Below, one piece after another: positions 1-9,521 of a DNA stretch of 64,000 nt (positions within the stretch are counted from its first letter, which is position 1; each line of letters starts with the position of its first letter). Source of the DNA: Sphingomonas sp. BK345 (lineage in GTDB: Bacteria > Pseudomonadota > Alphaproteobacteria > Sphingomonadales > Sphingomonadaceae). The position numbers were made by a program, and so were the translations under genes. The DNA lies in the NCBI RefSeq assembly GCF_014193845.1, contig NZ_JACHZX010000004.1, positions 310,001 to 374,000 on the forward strand, given 5' to 3'. The notes under the pieces are model-generated. The model saw only the letters and a program-made list of their open reading frames with translations. It did no database searches and was not told the DNA's origin.

Positions 1-1
1 G

Positions 2-487
2 CGCGCCGCCGGCGTGATCGGCGCGACCGACATCTTCGACCCGTTTCTCAACGACGAGAACTTCCTGATCGGCTCCTACCTGCTCACCGACGTCGGCGTG
101 ACAGCCTACCGCGGCGCGGCACGGCTGATCAGCAACAAGACCTTCTTGGAAGCATCGGCGGGGATCCTCGCGACCGAATGCTATCACGACGGCGTGATCC
201 GCTCCGAACTGTGGCGCCGCGGCCTGACGGTGCCGAGCATCTATACCCGTATCACGCAGATCTCGAACACGCGCGACGGGCTCGACGGCTCCACCGAGAA
301 TGACCAAGACATCGGTGACGCCACCACCGCCAACCTCGTGCCGACCAACGACGGCGGGCTGGTGCTCGGCCGCAACGCCGCGCAGGTGCTGAACGTCGTC
401 TACCAGAACAAGGCGGCGGTCTCGTCGGGCGGCTTCTTCCCCGCCGGACTGAACGGCACGATCAAGACCAGTCAGGCCAACGCCTGA
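2..487 (+). CDS. Ferritin-like domain protein, C-terminal part
   Basis: The reading frame is already open at the left edge of the window, so the N-terminus lies outside. What is visible is about 161 residues ending in TGA. It resembles the C-terminal half of sphingomonad secreted proteins of the Ferritin_2 type (related to plant desiccation-related Pcc13-62): an FDPFLNDENFLIG segment, then DVGVTAYRGAA, then an ATECYHDGVIRS helix carrying Glu and His that could bind metal, then a QVLNVVYQN...GGFFPAGLNG tail. These features suggest a four-helix ferritin-like fold. Enzymatic activity has not been established for such proteins, and a role in oxidative or desiccation stress is only inference. A GTG at 14 is not a credible start because homology-like sequence continues upstream of it. 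Confidence 0.75.
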   Translation, partial: RAAGVIGATDIFDPFLNDENFLIGSYLLTDVGVTAYRGAARLISNKTFLEASAGILATECYHDGVIRSELWRRGLTVPSIYTRITQISNTRDGLDGSTENDQDIGDATTANLVPTNDGGLVLGRNAAQVLNVVYQNKAAVSSGGFFPAGLNGTIKTSQANA

Positions 488-544
488 CATGCCCGCTCAC
501 CGCACTCTCGCGAGCGAGGGTGCGGTGAGCGGCGAGGCGCTCAA

Positions 545-748
545 TCAGGCGGGCCAGAGTCCACTCGGCCAGGGCTCGAGGTCGTAGCGCTCCTCGATCG
601 ACCACGCCTCGTCGGAGAGGCGCTCGCCACGCATCCAGTGGCGATCCTGGTCGTCGCCGGGTGGCAGGTCGCGCGCGAGCGCTTTCTCGCGCTCCTCCTC
701 GGCGTGTAGCGCCCTCACCTTCTGCTCGGCAGCTTCGCGATTGGTCAT
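545..748 (-). CDS. Small acidic hypothetical protein (67 aa)
   Basis: A 67-residue, highly charged soluble protein beginning MTNREAAEQKVRAL and ending DLEPWPSGLWPA. I chose the ATG at 748 because GAGGAG lies 8 nt upstream of it; a TTG at 766 in the same frame has no such site. There is no signal peptide, membrane segment or cysteine. The first half (Glu/Ala/Arg-rich) should form a helix. I do not recognise the family. It stands alone, convergent with the ferritin-like gene to its left and divergent from the DUF1080 gene to its right. Confidence 0.55.
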   Translation of the reverse strand: MTNREAAEQKVRALHAEEEREKALARDLPPGDDQDRHWMRGERLSDEAWSIEERYDLEPWPSGLWPA

Positions 749-940
749 GGTGACACTCCTCGGCAAAGGCAGAACGAACCATGCACGATTTCCGCCGCGC
801 CGAATCGCCCTGATCTCTGTCAGTCGTCGCGCGCGGATCGATGAGGCGACGCGAAGGCTAGGAGGTTGCGCGCGGACGCGTTACCAACGGCGCGGATGCG
901 AACCGCATTGCGATCGGGAGTATCGAAGAGGATGCGAGCT

Positions 941-1723
941 ATGAAGGGTATCGTGCTGGGCGTCGGGCTGTCGCTCGCCTCGTCCGCGGTGATGGCGCAG
1001 GGGCAGCAAGGTGATCCCAAGGCGACCGAGCAATGGTCGCCCGCGGTGCCGGTGGTGACGCCGGGCGCCTTCGCCGGCTGGACCGCGCCCGCCGACGCGG
1101 TGGTGCTATTCGACGGCAAGGGGCTGGACCGCTGGGCTTCGGTGAAGACCGGCGGCGCCGCCGGCTGGACCGTCGCCGACGGCGCGGTGACGGTGAAGAA
1201 GGGCACCGGCAACATCCAGACCAAGCAGTCGTTCGGCAGCTACCAGCTGCATCTGGAGTATCGCATTCCCGCCAACATCACGGGTGAGGGCCAGGCGCGC
1301 GGCAACAGCGGGCTGTTCCTCGCCTCCACCGGGCCGGGCGACGACGGCTACGAGTTCCAGATCATGGACAGCTACAACAACCCGACCTACGTCAACGGGC
1401 AGCTCGGCGCGATCTACAAGCAGACGCCGCCGCTCGCCAATCCGGCGCGCCGGCCGGGCGAGTGGCAGACGATCGACGTCACGTGGGAGGCGCCGCGCTT
1501 CGGCGCCGACGGCGCGGTGACCCGGCCCGCCTTCGTGACCGGCTATGTCAACGGCGTGCTGGTGCAGGATCATACCGAGGTGCGCGGCGGCACGGTCTAC
1601 ATCGGCAAGCCCAGCTACAAGCCGCACGGCAAGGCGCCGATCAAGCTGCAGGACCACGGCGACCCCAGCCAGCCGATCAGCTTCCGCAACATCTGGGTGC
1701 GCGAGCTGCCCGAGCGGGGGTGA
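941..1723 (+). CDS. Secreted DUF1080 (3-keto-disaccharide hydrolase-like) protein
   Basis: A 260-residue protein with a signal peptide (MKGIVLGVGLSLASSAVMAQ, cleavage after about residue 20) followed by one DUF1080 domain. The family signature VVLFDGKGLDRW occurs at about residues 50-61, then a jelly-roll core with GNSGLFL and YEFQIMDSYNNPTY, ending SFRNIWVREL. DUF1080 domains adopt a concanavalin/laminarin-type fold, and some members hydrolyse 3-keto-glycosides, so a periplasmic sugar-processing role is likely but the substrate is unknown. The ATG at 941 is preceded by GAAGAGG. An in-frame ATG at 932 is possible, while longer starts would bury the signal peptide. A GH39 glycosidase lies convergent downstream, which fits carbohydrate use. 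Confidence 0.85.
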   Translation: MKGIVLGVGLSLASSAVMAQGQQGDPKATEQWSPAVPVVTPGAFAGWTAPADAVVLFDGKGLDRWASVKTGGAAGWTVADGAVTVKKGTGNIQTKQSFGSYQLHLEYRIPANITGEGQARGNSGLFLASTGPGDDGYEFQIMDSYNNPTYVNGQLGAIYKQTPPLANPARRPGEWQTIDVTWEAPRFGADGAVTRPAFVTGYVNGVLVQDHTEVRGGTVYIGKPSYKPHGKAPIKLQDHGDPSQPISFRNIWVRELPERG

Positions 1724-1811
1724 GGCCACGAGGGTTGGGGGTTGGAAGGGGCGTCGTACCCCCTTCCCTTCAGGGGATCATCGCATAGATGTGTTTGCGC
1801 TCCCCACCCTC

Positions 1812-1906
1812 GTTATCCCGGCCTTTGAGCCGGGATCCATGGTTCCGCAGGAGCAACGACATCGTCGTGCGCGGCGCGATGGATCTCGGATCAAGTCCGA
1901 GATGAC
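1812..1906. repeat. REP-like palindromic intergenic repeat
   Basis: An imperfect inverted repeat: GTTATCCCGG...CCGGGATCCAT on the left and ATGGATCTCGGATC...GAGATGACG on the right, separated by a short spacer. It is one of several copies in this window of the same GTCATCCCGG/CCGGGATGAC family. It occupies most of the 344-base gene-free stretch 1724-2067 between two convergent genes, where it may also act as a transcription barrier. I see nothing else in that stretch. Confidence 0.7.
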
Positions 1907-2067
1907 GAAAACTTCGCAACGATCCCTGTCAGGGCAAAAGGTCTCGGCGCCGATCAGGCCGACATCATCACTCTTGGAGGTCACGAATCACGTCCGGCAT
2001 GACGGTGAGCGGCATGGGGAAGGCCTGAACCACGCCGAGACCAGCCGCCGATGTGGCGCGGCCGAGC

Positions 2068-3762
2068 TCAGCGCGCATCGTCACTCGCCCGGGCCGGCGT
2101 CAGCACCAGCAGCGACACCCCCTGGCGCGGCAGCGTGAAGGCGATCTCGCCCGCTCCCCGCCGCACCACTACACGCTCCGCCGGCGCGATCGCGTCGAGC
2201 GCCGCCGCCTGCTTCAGCGCGGTGCGCTGCGCATCGCTCGGGGCCAGCGGCGAACCCATTTTCTGCCATGCGGCGAAGCTGTTCGCGCGACTCTCGTCGA
2301 CGCGATATTGAGTCAGCGTCGCGCCGCCGCCATAAGCGCGCGGCAGGTCGCGCAGCCGGAGGCGCACCGTTGCCGCGGGACCGGCGATGTCGTCGTCGTG
2401 GTAATGCCACACCAACACCGCCACGCGGGTGCCGTCGCGCGTCGCGACGGTGCCGACGTCGGCGTCACCGCGCACGCCGTCGCTCAGCGCCGAGTCCAGC
2501 GACACCTGATGGTCCGACCGGGCGCTCACGTAGCGCCCGCTCATCTTGGCAAAGAGCTTGAACGTGTTGATTACCGGCAGGTCGATCCCGCCCGAGTTGA
2601 GCTGACGGAAGCCGGCGAACGGCGCCTGATCCTCGAATTCGAACGCCCAGGTCAGCACGCCTTCCAATGTGAGCCCGCGCCGTCGCGCCAACGCGCGCAG
2701 CCGCGGGAAAGAGGCGGCGGTGTAGCTCGAATACATCGTACCGTTGCGGTAGGCGTTCGCCGGCCCCTGGCAGGCGGCGCAGCCCTCCGGATCCGACTCG
2801 CCGATCACGATCGGCTTGGTGCGGAAGACCGGGTCGGCCGCGATCGCGGCGAACTCGTGGTCGGCGGCTTTCAGGTGGGTGTTGAGCCCCATGCGGACAT
2901 GGCTGCCCCCCGCCCCCTCGACCACCTTGGGCTGGCCCTTGGCGTGGAACGAGAGGAAATCGGTCGGCGTGCCCGCGGCGCGCGCGTGCGCCATGAAGGC
3001 CGCCAGGAAATCGTCGCCCGCGCCCGCGCTGTCCGGCCCGCCCACGCGCGCCTCCGGTAATGCGCGCCGCACCCCGCGTACCGCGGCGTCGTGCAGGCGG
3101 AAGAACTCCTCGCGCGTGCCGCCCCAGTAATATTGCGGCAGGTTGGCCTCGTTCCACGTCTCGAAATACCAGCTCGCCACCTCGGATCGGCCATAGCGCT
3201 CCACGCAGTGACGCACCCACTGATGGATCAGCTCCTCCCAGCGCGCATAGTCGCGCGGCGGATAGGCCCAGCCGGTGCGCAGCTCGCCGCTGCCCGGCCG
3301 CCAGTCGTGCTGGTAGGGCTGTGGCCTGGTGGACAAGGCTTCCGGCATGAAGCCGAGCTCGACATAGGGCTTCACCCCGCGCGCGCGATAGGTGTCGAAG
3401 ATGCGGTCGACGATCGTCCAGGTATAGATCGGGCGCCCCTGCGTGTCCTCGCGATAGACGCCGGTCGAGCCCCATTTCAGCGCGGGCGTGCCGTCGCCCG
3501 AGGTGAGCAGGTTGTGCGCGCGAAAATAGACCCGGTCGGGCGCGAGCGCGCCGAGCGTCGCCAACGTGGTGCGACCGTCCTTCATCGTCGCATAGTTGGG
3601 CTCGTCGGCGCCGAAGAAGCGCCACTCCTGCACCACCGGTCCCTCGTCCCGCCCGGCGTCGACGTCGATCGTGACCGCGAAGGGCGCGTCGTCGGGCGCC
3701 GCTCCGGCGGGCGCGGCGCCGGCCACCGCGGCGATCACCAGGCCCTGTCTCCACATGCGCAT
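2068..3762 (-). CDS. GH39-family glycoside hydrolase (beta-xylosidase-like), secreted
   Basis: A 564-residue protein with a signal peptide (about residues 1-21, MRMWRQGLVIAAVAGAAPAGA). The catalytic (beta/alpha)8 region shows the GH39/clan-A pattern: FETWNEANLPQ at 200-210 places the acid/base Glu at about 205, and VIGESDPEG at 319-327 places the nucleophile Glu at about 322. A beta-sandwich C-terminal region follows. GH39 enzymes are retaining beta-xylosidases or alpha-L-iduronidases; here xylosidase-like activity on plant oligosaccharides is the likelier guess, in the periplasm. The start at 3762 is supported by GGGGAG about 8 nt upstream. The gene follows a tRNA and a TonB receptor on the same strand, and the receptor could import the sugar, though co-transcription through the tRNA is not shown. 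Confidence 0.85.
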   Translation of the reverse strand: MRMWRQGLVIAAVAGAAPAGAAPDDAPFAVTIDVDAGRDEGPVVQEWRFFGADEPNYATMKDGRTTLATLGALAPDRVYFRAHNLLTSGDGTPALKWGSTGVYREDTQGRPIYTWTIVDRIFDTYRARGVKPYVELGFMPEALSTRPQPYQHDWRPGSGELRTGWAYPPRDYARWEELIHQWVRHCVERYGRSEVASWYFETWNEANLPQYYWGGTREEFFRLHDAAVRGVRRALPEARVGGPDSAGAGDDFLAAFMAHARAAGTPTDFLSFHAKGQPKVVEGAGGSHVRMGLNTHLKAADHEFAAIAADPVFRTKPIVIGESDPEGCAACQGPANAYRNGTMYSSYTAASFPRLRALARRRGLTLEGVLTWAFEFEDQAPFAGFRQLNSGGIDLPVINTFKLFAKMSGRYVSARSDHQVSLDSALSDGVRGDADVGTVATRDGTRVAVLVWHYHDDDIAGPAATVRLRLRDLPRAYGGGATLTQYRVDESRANSFAAWQKMGSPLAPSDAQRTALKQAAALDAIAPAERVVVRRGAGEIAFTLPRQGVSLLVLTPARASDDAR

Positions 3763-3828
3763 CGCTTTGCTCCCCTTTTACAGGATGATGCGAGCGCACG
3801 CGCGACCGCGCAAGCGCGTCGGGCGCGC

Positions 3829-3905
3829 TGGTGCCCCCGGCGAGATTCGAACTCACGACCTGCGGTTTAGGAAACCGTCGCTCTATCCTGCTGAGCTACG
3901 GGGGC
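3829..3905 (-). tRNA. tRNA-Arg (anticodon CCT)
   Basis: Read on the minus strand this is a complete cloverleaf. The acceptor stem is GCCCCCG with CGGGGGC, the D arm is GCTC...GAGC, the anticodon loop TTCCTAA lies in an ACGGT/ACCGC stem, and the T arm is GTGAG-TTCGAAT-CTCGC. The discriminator is A and CCA is encoded, giving 77 nt. Loop positions 34-36 are CCT, so it reads the arginine codon AGG. It sits between a TonB receptor gene and a GH39 gene on the same strand. Its 5' acceptor strand is also one arm of a separate perfect hairpin (see findings). Confidence 0.93.
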
Positions 3906-3920
3906 GCCGCTCGCCCCCGT
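3898..3920. other. 9-bp perfect hairpin overlapping the tRNA-Arg 5' end
   Basis: ACGGGGGCG, loop CCGCT, CGCCCCCGT. On the minus strand the downstream arm contains the 5' strand of the tRNA acceptor stem plus one leader base, so the tRNA leader could pair with the acceptor strand. It could serve as terminator for the TonB receptor gene, which ends at 3949, or as a processing element, or be coincidental. Confidence 0.45.
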
Positions 3921-3948
3921 AGGTTCTCGCGCGGAGAGGGTCAATCAC

Positions 3949-6387
3949 TCACCAGCTCACCCCGGCTCGGACATACAGGTAGCGCCCGTTGAAGCCGAAC
4001 GGCGAGTAATAGGGGAAGCCGATCACCCCGGTCGAGTTGTTCCCGGGGACGGTGCGATCGGGATAGACGTCGAACAGGTTGCTCACGCCGAGCGCGACCT
4101 GGCCGCCGGGCAGCGCCTGATAACGCAGCTCGAGGTCGGTCACGGCGTGACGCCCCGTGCGCACGTCGGCGGCGGGAGTCGTGCCCGGCTGGTTGACGTC
4201 GCCGTAGTAGGTCACGCGGGCGAGCGCGCCGAGCTGGTCGAGCGACCAGTCGATCGTGCCCGTCACCTTCTCGCCGGGCGTACCCTGCTCGACCGTCAGC
4301 ACGCGGCTGCGCGCGAACAACGTCGGCGCCGGATCGAGCACCGCGGTCGAGGTCGGCACGTCGGTCACCTCCACCTTGTTGACGTTGCCCGCCACGGTGA
4401 GATCGAACGCGCCCGCCCGCTCGGTGCGCAGGCGGTAATGCGCGACCGCGTCGATCCCCTTGGTGGTCGAGCGCACACCGTTGATGAAGAAGCGAGCCGC
4501 GGTCACGCCATAGGGCGACAGCAGCGAAGCGACCGCAGGACTGAACGAGGCGTTGATGTTCTCGGAGAGCGCGAGCTGGTCGCGCAGCTTGATGTAATAG
4601 CCGTCGACCGAGAGATCGAAGCCGCCGAAGCGGATCACCGTACCCGCCGAGAAGTTGGTCGACTTCTCCGGGTCGAGCGCGACACCGCCGAGCGCGGCGC
4701 CGAGCCCGCTGGTCGAGGGCGTCGTCGCGGTGAGGAAGGGAACGCCGTTCTGCACCACCGAGGCGGTCGAGGTGAAATATTGCTGCTGCAGCGACGGCGC
4801 GCGGAAGCCGGTCGAGACCGTGCCGCGCAGCGCCAGCCACTCGGCGATGTCGTAGCGCAGCGATGCCTTGCCATTGGCGGTCGAGCCGAAATCCGAATAA
4901 TCCTCGAAGCGCCCGGCGAGACCGAGCAGCAGCGCGTCGGTGAGCTGCGCCTCGACGTCGAGATAGGCGCTGCCGTTGCGGCGCGAGCGCTCGAGCGCGT
5001 TGGCCTGGGTCAGCGCCGGGAAGCCCTGCGCGCCCGCCGACACGCCCGATACCGGCTGGCCCGCCGCCTCGCCCGCCTCGATCTTATAGCCCTCGCGCCG
5101 GCCCTCGAGCCCGAAGGCGATGTTGAGCGACTGGAACACGTCGAACTTGCGCGTCACGTCGAGCCCGGCGACCCACTGGTCGTAGATCAGCCGCCCGTCG
5201 TAGAACGCGGTCGGCGAGGCGTTGCCCGCGGCGAAATTGGCGGTGCCCAGCGTGCGGAACGACAGGCGGTTGCGGCCATAGCTCAGGTTAAGATCGACGT
5301 TCCATCCCGCGACCTCGCCGCGCACGCCCAACGCCGAGTTGAGGTCGGTCGACTTGGTGTTGATGATCGGCAGGAATCCGTCGGGATACAGCTCGTCGAC
5401 GGTGTAGCCGCTGGTCACGCCCGGCAGCCGCGGGAAGGCGGCGCCGCGCACGTCACGGTCCTGATAGCCGACCCAGCCGTAGACGCTCCACCTGTCGGTG
5501 AGCGAGGTGCCCGCGTTGGCGAAGAGCGTATATTGCTCCAGCGCCGGATCGCCGAAGCGCCCGGTGAGACGCGTGGGCGAGACGCGCGGGTCGAAGTCGG
5601 CGCGGTTGGTGGGCTGGCGGCGGTTATACTCGCCCGAGAGCGTCAGGAAACCGTCGCTGCCGAAGCCGATCCCCTGCCACGCCGAGGCGGTGACGTTGTT
5701 CTCGCCGGTGACGTGCCGGCTGCCGCGCGCGGTGTCGACCTGAGTGTCGTAGAAGCCGTAGGTCACGGTCGCGCCGCCGCCCGAGCGCGCCTCGCGCAGC
5801 CGCAGGTTGACCACGCCCGCGATCGCGTCCGAGCCATATTGCGCGGCGGCACCGTCGCGCAGCACCTCGACCCGGTCGAGCGCCGCCACGGGGATGGTGT
5901 TGAGATCGACCGCGGACGAGCCGCGCCCGACCGAGCCGTTGGTGTTGAGCTGCGCCGAGGCGTGGCCGCGCACGCCGTTGATCAGCACCAGCGTCTGATC
6001 GGGCGAGAGGCCCCGCAGCGTCGCCGGGCGCACGGCGTCGGTAGCGTCGGTCGCGGCGGCGCGCGGGAAGTTGACCGAAGGTGCGACATTGGCGAGCGCC
6101 GCGGCCACCTCGGTGGTGCCCTGGCGCTGGAGGCTCGCGCCGCTCAGCACGTCGACCGGCGCGGGGCTGTCGAGTCGGGTACGCCCCGCGGCGCGCGTGC
6201 CGGTCACGACGATGTCGTCGCTCTCCGCGGGCAGCGCGGCGCTGTCCTGCGTCGGCGCGGCCTGCGCCTCGGTCGCGGGCTGCGCCTGCGGCAGCTCGCC
6301 CTGCGGCTGCAGCTGCTGCGCGAGCGCGGCGGGCGCGACCATGGTCAGCGCGCTGGTGACGAGGAGGCTGGCGGCGAGGCGATGCAT
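3949..6387 (-). CDS. TonB-dependent outer-membrane receptor
   Basis: An 812-residue receptor. It has a signal peptide (MHRLAASLLVTSALTMVAPAALAQ), a Pro/Gln-rich linker, a TonB-box-like segment DDIVVTGTRA at about residues 57-66, a plug domain (TLRGLSPDQTLVLINGVR; VEVLRDGAAAQYGSDAIAGVVN) and a C-terminal 22-strand barrel ending in GRYLYVRAGVSW with an aromatic last residue. Such proteins import siderophores, B12 or carbohydrates using TonB energy. This sequence resembles the iron-complex/unknown-substrate group common in sphingomonads, so the ligand cannot be named. The start at 6387 follows AGGGATCC about 8 nt upstream. Nearby GH39 and DUF1080 genes make a sugar ligand possible, by inference only. 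Confidence 0.88.
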   Translation of the reverse strand: MHRLAASLLVTSALTMVAPAALAQQLQPQGELPQAQPATEAQAAPTQDSAALPAESDDIVVTGTRAAGRTRLDSPAPVDVLSGASLQRQGTTEVAAALANVAPSVNFPRAAATDATDAVRPATLRGLSPDQTLVLINGVRGHASAQLNTNGSVGRGSSAVDLNTIPVAALDRVEVLRDGAAAQYGSDAIAGVVNLRLREARSGGGATVTYGFYDTQVDTARGSRHVTGENNVTASAWQGIGFGSDGFLTLSGEYNRRQPTNRADFDPRVSPTRLTGRFGDPALEQYTLFANAGTSLTDRWSVYGWVGYQDRDVRGAAFPRLPGVTSGYTVDELYPDGFLPIINTKSTDLNSALGVRGEVAGWNVDLNLSYGRNRLSFRTLGTANFAAGNASPTAFYDGRLIYDQWVAGLDVTRKFDVFQSLNIAFGLEGRREGYKIEAGEAAGQPVSGVSAGAQGFPALTQANALERSRRNGSAYLDVEAQLTDALLLGLAGRFEDYSDFGSTANGKASLRYDIAEWLALRGTVSTGFRAPSLQQQYFTSTASVVQNGVPFLTATTPSTSGLGAALGGVALDPEKSTNFSAGTVIRFGGFDLSVDGYYIKLRDQLALSENINASFSPAVASLLSPYGVTAARFFINGVRSTTKGIDAVAHYRLRTERAGAFDLTVAGNVNKVEVTDVPTSTAVLDPAPTLFARSRVLTVEQGTPGEKVTGTIDWSLDQLGALARVTYYGDVNQPGTTPAADVRTGRHAVTDLELRYQALPGGQVALGVSNLFDVYPDRTVPGNNSTGVIGFPYYSPFGFNGRYLYVRAGVSW

Positions 6388-6583
6388 GGCGAGGATCCCT
6401 GTTCTACCGCGCCCGCACGTTGGCGCGCGGCGCGTTGGTTGGGATCGCTTTACGCCGGTTCGGCGCGCCGCGGCTCAAATCTGCATTGTGAACGGCCAAG
6501 CATTTCTACCGAAGATCCACCAGGCCGATGTGGATTGCGGCGCGAGCGGACGGGGACGGGCGCGGCGCCCGTCCCCGTGAGGC

Positions 6584-7426
6584 TCAGTGCTTCACCTCGC
6601 GCCAGACGTTCTGGTACGCGCCCCAGGTCAGGTAGATGAAGATCATCAGGAAGATCACCGCCGCCAGCCCGGCGGCGTGGCGCGCCTCGAGGTTGGGCTC
6701 GGCGGTCCAGGTGAGGAAGGCCGCCACGTCGCGCGCCATCTGGTCGCGCGTCGCCTTGGCGCCGTCCGAATAGGTCACCTGCCCGTCCGACGTCAGCGGC
6801 GGTGGCATCGCGATGTTGAGGTTCGCGAAATACGGGTTGTAGTGCAGCCCCTCGGGCGTCTTGGCGTCGGGGAACTTCTTGAGCAGCTCGGCCGGCTGGT
6901 CGCGGTAGCCCGTGATCAGCGCGTGCACATAGTTGCTGCCGTCCTCGCGCGCCTTGGTCATGAGCGAGAGATCGGGCGGCAGCGCGTTCGCGTTGGCGGC
7001 GCGCGCCGCGACCTCGTTCGCGAACGGCGACGGGAAGTGATCCGACGGCAGGTTCTTGCGCGTCGCCGCCTCACCCGTCTCCGGGTTCACGCTGGGCTGC
7101 TCGATCACCCACTGGTTGGCGATCGCCTTCACCTCGGCCTCGGAATAGCCGATCTTCTGCAGGTCGCGGAACGCGACATACTTCAGCGAGTGGCAGGCCG
7201 CGCAGACCTCCTTGTACACCTGGAAGCCGCGCTGCACCTGCTGGCGGTCGAACTTGCCGAACCAGCCGGCGGACGACAGCTTGATGTCCTCCGGATGCAG
7301 GTGGAACTCATGCTCGGCGGTGTGCGGCGCCGGATTCTGGATCGCGTCCTTCGCGGTGAAGAACAGCGCCAGTGCGAGCACGAAGACGAACCCCGCACCG
7401 ATCACCAGTGAAATGAGACGAACCAT
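6584..7426 (-). CDS. petC: Cytochrome c1 subunit of the bc1 complex
   Basis: A 280-residue cytochrome c1, the haem-c subunit that passes electrons from the Rieske protein to soluble or membrane cytochrome c. An N-terminal signal/anchor segment (residues 4-24) precedes the haem motif CAACH at residues 75-79. The axial Met is in NIAMPPPLTS (about residue 205), and a C-terminal transmembrane helix at about 252-272 (AAVIFLMIFIYLTWGAY) anchors the domain in the periplasm. It is the third gene of petA-petB-petC on the minus strand, 30 bp after petB. Length and motifs are typical, so this is a confident call. Confidence 0.96.
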   Translation of the reverse strand: MVRLISLVIGAGFVFVLALALFFTAKDAIQNPAPHTAEHEFHLHPEDIKLSSAGWFGKFDRQQVQRGFQVYKEVCAACHSLKYVAFRDLQKIGYSEAEVKAIANQWVIEQPSVNPETGEAATRKNLPSDHFPSPFANEVAARAANANALPPDLSLMTKAREDGSNYVHALITGYRDQPAELLKKFPDAKTPEGLHYNPYFANLNIAMPPPLTSDGQVTYSDGAKATRDQMARDVAAFLTWTAEPNLEARHAAGLAAVIFLMIFIYLTWGAYQNVWREVKH

Positions 7427-7456
7427 TGCCTGTCAGATCCCCTCTTCGTCTCGTTC

Positions 7457-8743
7457 TCAACCCGCCAGCGCGGTCTTGGTGGGCGCGGTGCCGCCGTGCT
7501 TCGCCAGCACCGCCTCGGTGATCGAGTTGGGCAGCGGCCGCGGCCGCTCCGCCGCCGACACCAGCGGCAGGATGATCAGGAAGTGCGCGAAATAATAAGC
7601 CGCGGCGATCTGCCCCATCATCACGTTGCGCGCGGTCGCCTCGGCGCCGCCGACATAGCCGAGCACCAGCACGTCGACCACCAGCACGATCAGGAACCAG
7701 CGGTAGGTCGGCCGGTAGTTGGCCGAGCGCACCGGCGAGCTGTCCAGCCAGGGCAGGAAGAACAGCAGCAGGATCGAGCCGAACATCGCCAGAACGCCCC
7801 ACAGCTTCGCCGGCAGGATGAAGTCGGCGGTGAAGCTCTTCAGGATCGCGTAGAACGGCAGGAAATACCATTCGGGCACGATGTGCGCCGGCGTCGAGAG
7901 CGGGTTCGCCTCGATGTAATTGTCCGGATGTCCCAGCAGGTTGGGCGAGAAGAACACGAAGGTGGCGAAGATCAGGAAGAAGACCGCCACGCCCACGCCG
8001 TCCTTGGCGGTGTAATAAGGGTGGAACGGCACCGTGTCCTGCTCGCCCTTCACGTCCACGCCGGTCGGGTTGTTCGAGCCCGGGATATGCAGCGCCCAGA
8101 TGTGCAGGATGATCACGCCCGCGATCACGAACGGCAGCAGATAGTGGAGCGAGAAGAAGCGGTTCAGCGCTGCGTTGTCGGGCGCGAATCCGCCCAGCAG
8201 CCAGATGCGGATGGTGTCGCCCACCAGCGGGATCGCCGAGAAGAAGCCGGTGATCACCTGCGCGCCCCAGAAGCTCATCTGCCCCCAGGGGAGCACATAG
8301 CCCATGAAGGCGGTGGCCATCATCAGCAGGAAGATGACCACGCCGAGCAGCCACACCATCTCGCGCGGCGCCTTGTACGAGCCGTAATACAGCCCGCGAC
8401 CGATATGGATGTAGACCACGGCGAGGAACATCGAGGCGCCGTTGGCGTGCGCGTAGCGCAGGAACCAGCCCGCGTTGACGTCGCGCATGATGCTCTCGAC
8501 CGAGCCGAACGCGACCGCGCCGTTGGCGGCATAATGCATCGCCAGCACCACGCCGGTGACGATCTGGATCACCAGCGCCGCCCCGGCGAGCACGCCGAAG
8601 TTCCAGAAATAGTTGAGGTTGCGCGGCACCGGATAGCCCGCGCCGATGGCGTTGTAGACGAGGCGCGGCAGCGGCAGCTTCTCGTCCAGCCAGCGCATCA
8701 GCGGCTGCTTCGGCTCATAATGCTTGGCCCAGGGAAAGCTCAT
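7457..8743 (-). CDS. petB: Cytochrome b subunit of the bc1 complex
   Basis: A 428-residue polytopic protein carrying both b haems and the Qo and Qi sites of ubiquinol-cytochrome c reductase. Visible landmarks are LNYFWNFG near the N-terminus, His-bearing helix B ([19 protein letters not shown]), [25 protein letters not shown], the Qo-site motif [12 protein letters not shown], and eight hydrophobic helices. It lies 13 bp downstream of the Rieske gene and 30 bp upstream of cytochrome c1, so the three genes are almost certainly one operon, as in most alphaproteobacteria. Confidence 0.97.
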   Translation of the reverse strand: MSFPWAKHYEPKQPLMRWLDEKLPLPRLVYNAIGAGYPVPRNLNYFWNFGVLAGAALVIQIVTGVVLAMHYAANGAVAFGSVESIMRDVNAGWFLRYAHANGASMFLAVVYIHIGRGLYYGSYKAPREMVWLLGVVIFLLMMATAFMGYVLPWGQMSFWGAQVITGFFSAIPLVGDTIRIWLLGGFAPDNAALNRFFSLHYLLPFVIAGVIILHIWALHIPGSNNPTGVDVKGEQDTVPFHPYYTAKDGVGVAVFFLIFATFVFFSPNLLGHPDNYIEANPLSTPAHIVPEWYFLPFYAILKSFTADFILPAKLWGVLAMFGSILLLFFLPWLDSSPVRSANYRPTYRWFLIVLVVDVLVLGYVGGAEATARNVMMGQIAAAYYFAHFLIILPLVSAAERPRPLPNSITEAVLAKHGGTAPTKTALAG

Positions 8744-8756
8744 CTCTCGTTCTCCC

Positions 8757-9341
8757 TCAGCCGACCGTCACGACGGTGTCGGACGTGAAATTGTAATCGG
8801 GCACGTGCAGGTTCTGCGGCGCCGGTCCCTGGCGGATGCGGCCGGCGGTGTCATAGGCCGAGCCGTGGCACGGGCAGAAATAGCCGCCGAACGGGCCCTT
8901 GTTCTCGCCCTCGCCCGCGCCCAGCGGCACGCAGCCGAGATGGGTGCAGACGCCCAGCGTGATCAGCCAGTTTTCCTTGCCCGGCTTGGTGCGCTCGGCG
9001 AGCGTCTGCGGGTCGCGCAGCGAGCCGACGTCGACCGCATTGGCCTCGCCGATCTCCTTGGGCGTCAGATTGCGCACGAACAACGGCTGCTTGCGGAACG
9101 ACGCCTTGATCGCCTGACCCGGCGCGATCTTCGAGATGTCGATCTCGGTGGTCGACAGCGCGAGCACGTCCGCGGACGGGTTCATCTGGTTGATCAGCGG
9201 CAGCACGATCGCGACCGCGCCGACGCCCGCGAAGGACACGGCGGCGATGTTGATGAAGTCGCGGCGGCGCGGGTCGTGGGCAGTCTCGTGATAGGGCGCG
9301 GGGTCCTCGCCCGGCGGAATATTGTTCTCGACCGTCGCCAT
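8757..9341 (-). CDS. petA: Rieske iron-sulfur subunit of the bc1 complex
   Basis: A 194-residue Rieske protein. A twin-Arg-type N-terminus ([11 protein letters not shown] at about 23-33) leads into a single membrane anchor at about 33-50, then a flexible hinge and the soluble [2Fe-2S] domain. Cluster boxes are CTHLGC (Cys132, His134, disulfide Cys137) and CPCHG (Cys156, disulfide Cys158, His159). I chose the ATG at 9341 because longer upstream reading would run antisense through trmL, and AGAGG stands upstream. It is the first gene of the bc1 operon. Its promoter must lie in 9342-9521, shared with the divergent trmL. Confidence 0.96.
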   Translation of the reverse strand: MATVENNIPPGEDPAPYHETAHDPRRRDFINIAAVSFAGVGAVAIVLPLINQMNPSADVLALSTTEIDISKIAPGQAIKASFRKQPLFVRNLTPKEIGEANAVDVGSLRDPQTLAERTKPGKENWLITLGVCTHLGCVPLGAGEGENKGPFGGYFCPCHGSAYDTAGRIRQGPAPQNLHVPDYNFTSDTVVTVG

Positions 9342-9521
9342 TCGCGTCAAACCTCTACCCGTTTCATTCTCCCGCCGGGTCGATCCGATGCCGTCGCGAC
9401 ATGCCGCCTCCCCGCGCGACCTGCCCGTCCCCGAGGCGGTCTGGCGGGGTGATAGCCGCGGGCCCCGCGCTTTGCCAATCCCATTTTGCGGTCGCGCAAC
9501 AACCTGCGTAGAGCGGCGGCG

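Noticed and set aside
4147-6639. An 830-codon open frame on the plus strand opposite the TonB receptor gene
   Set aside because: It is an antisense shadow typical of very GC-rich coding DNA: Arg-rich, no family motifs, no ribosome site, while the minus strand gives a complete TonB receptor.
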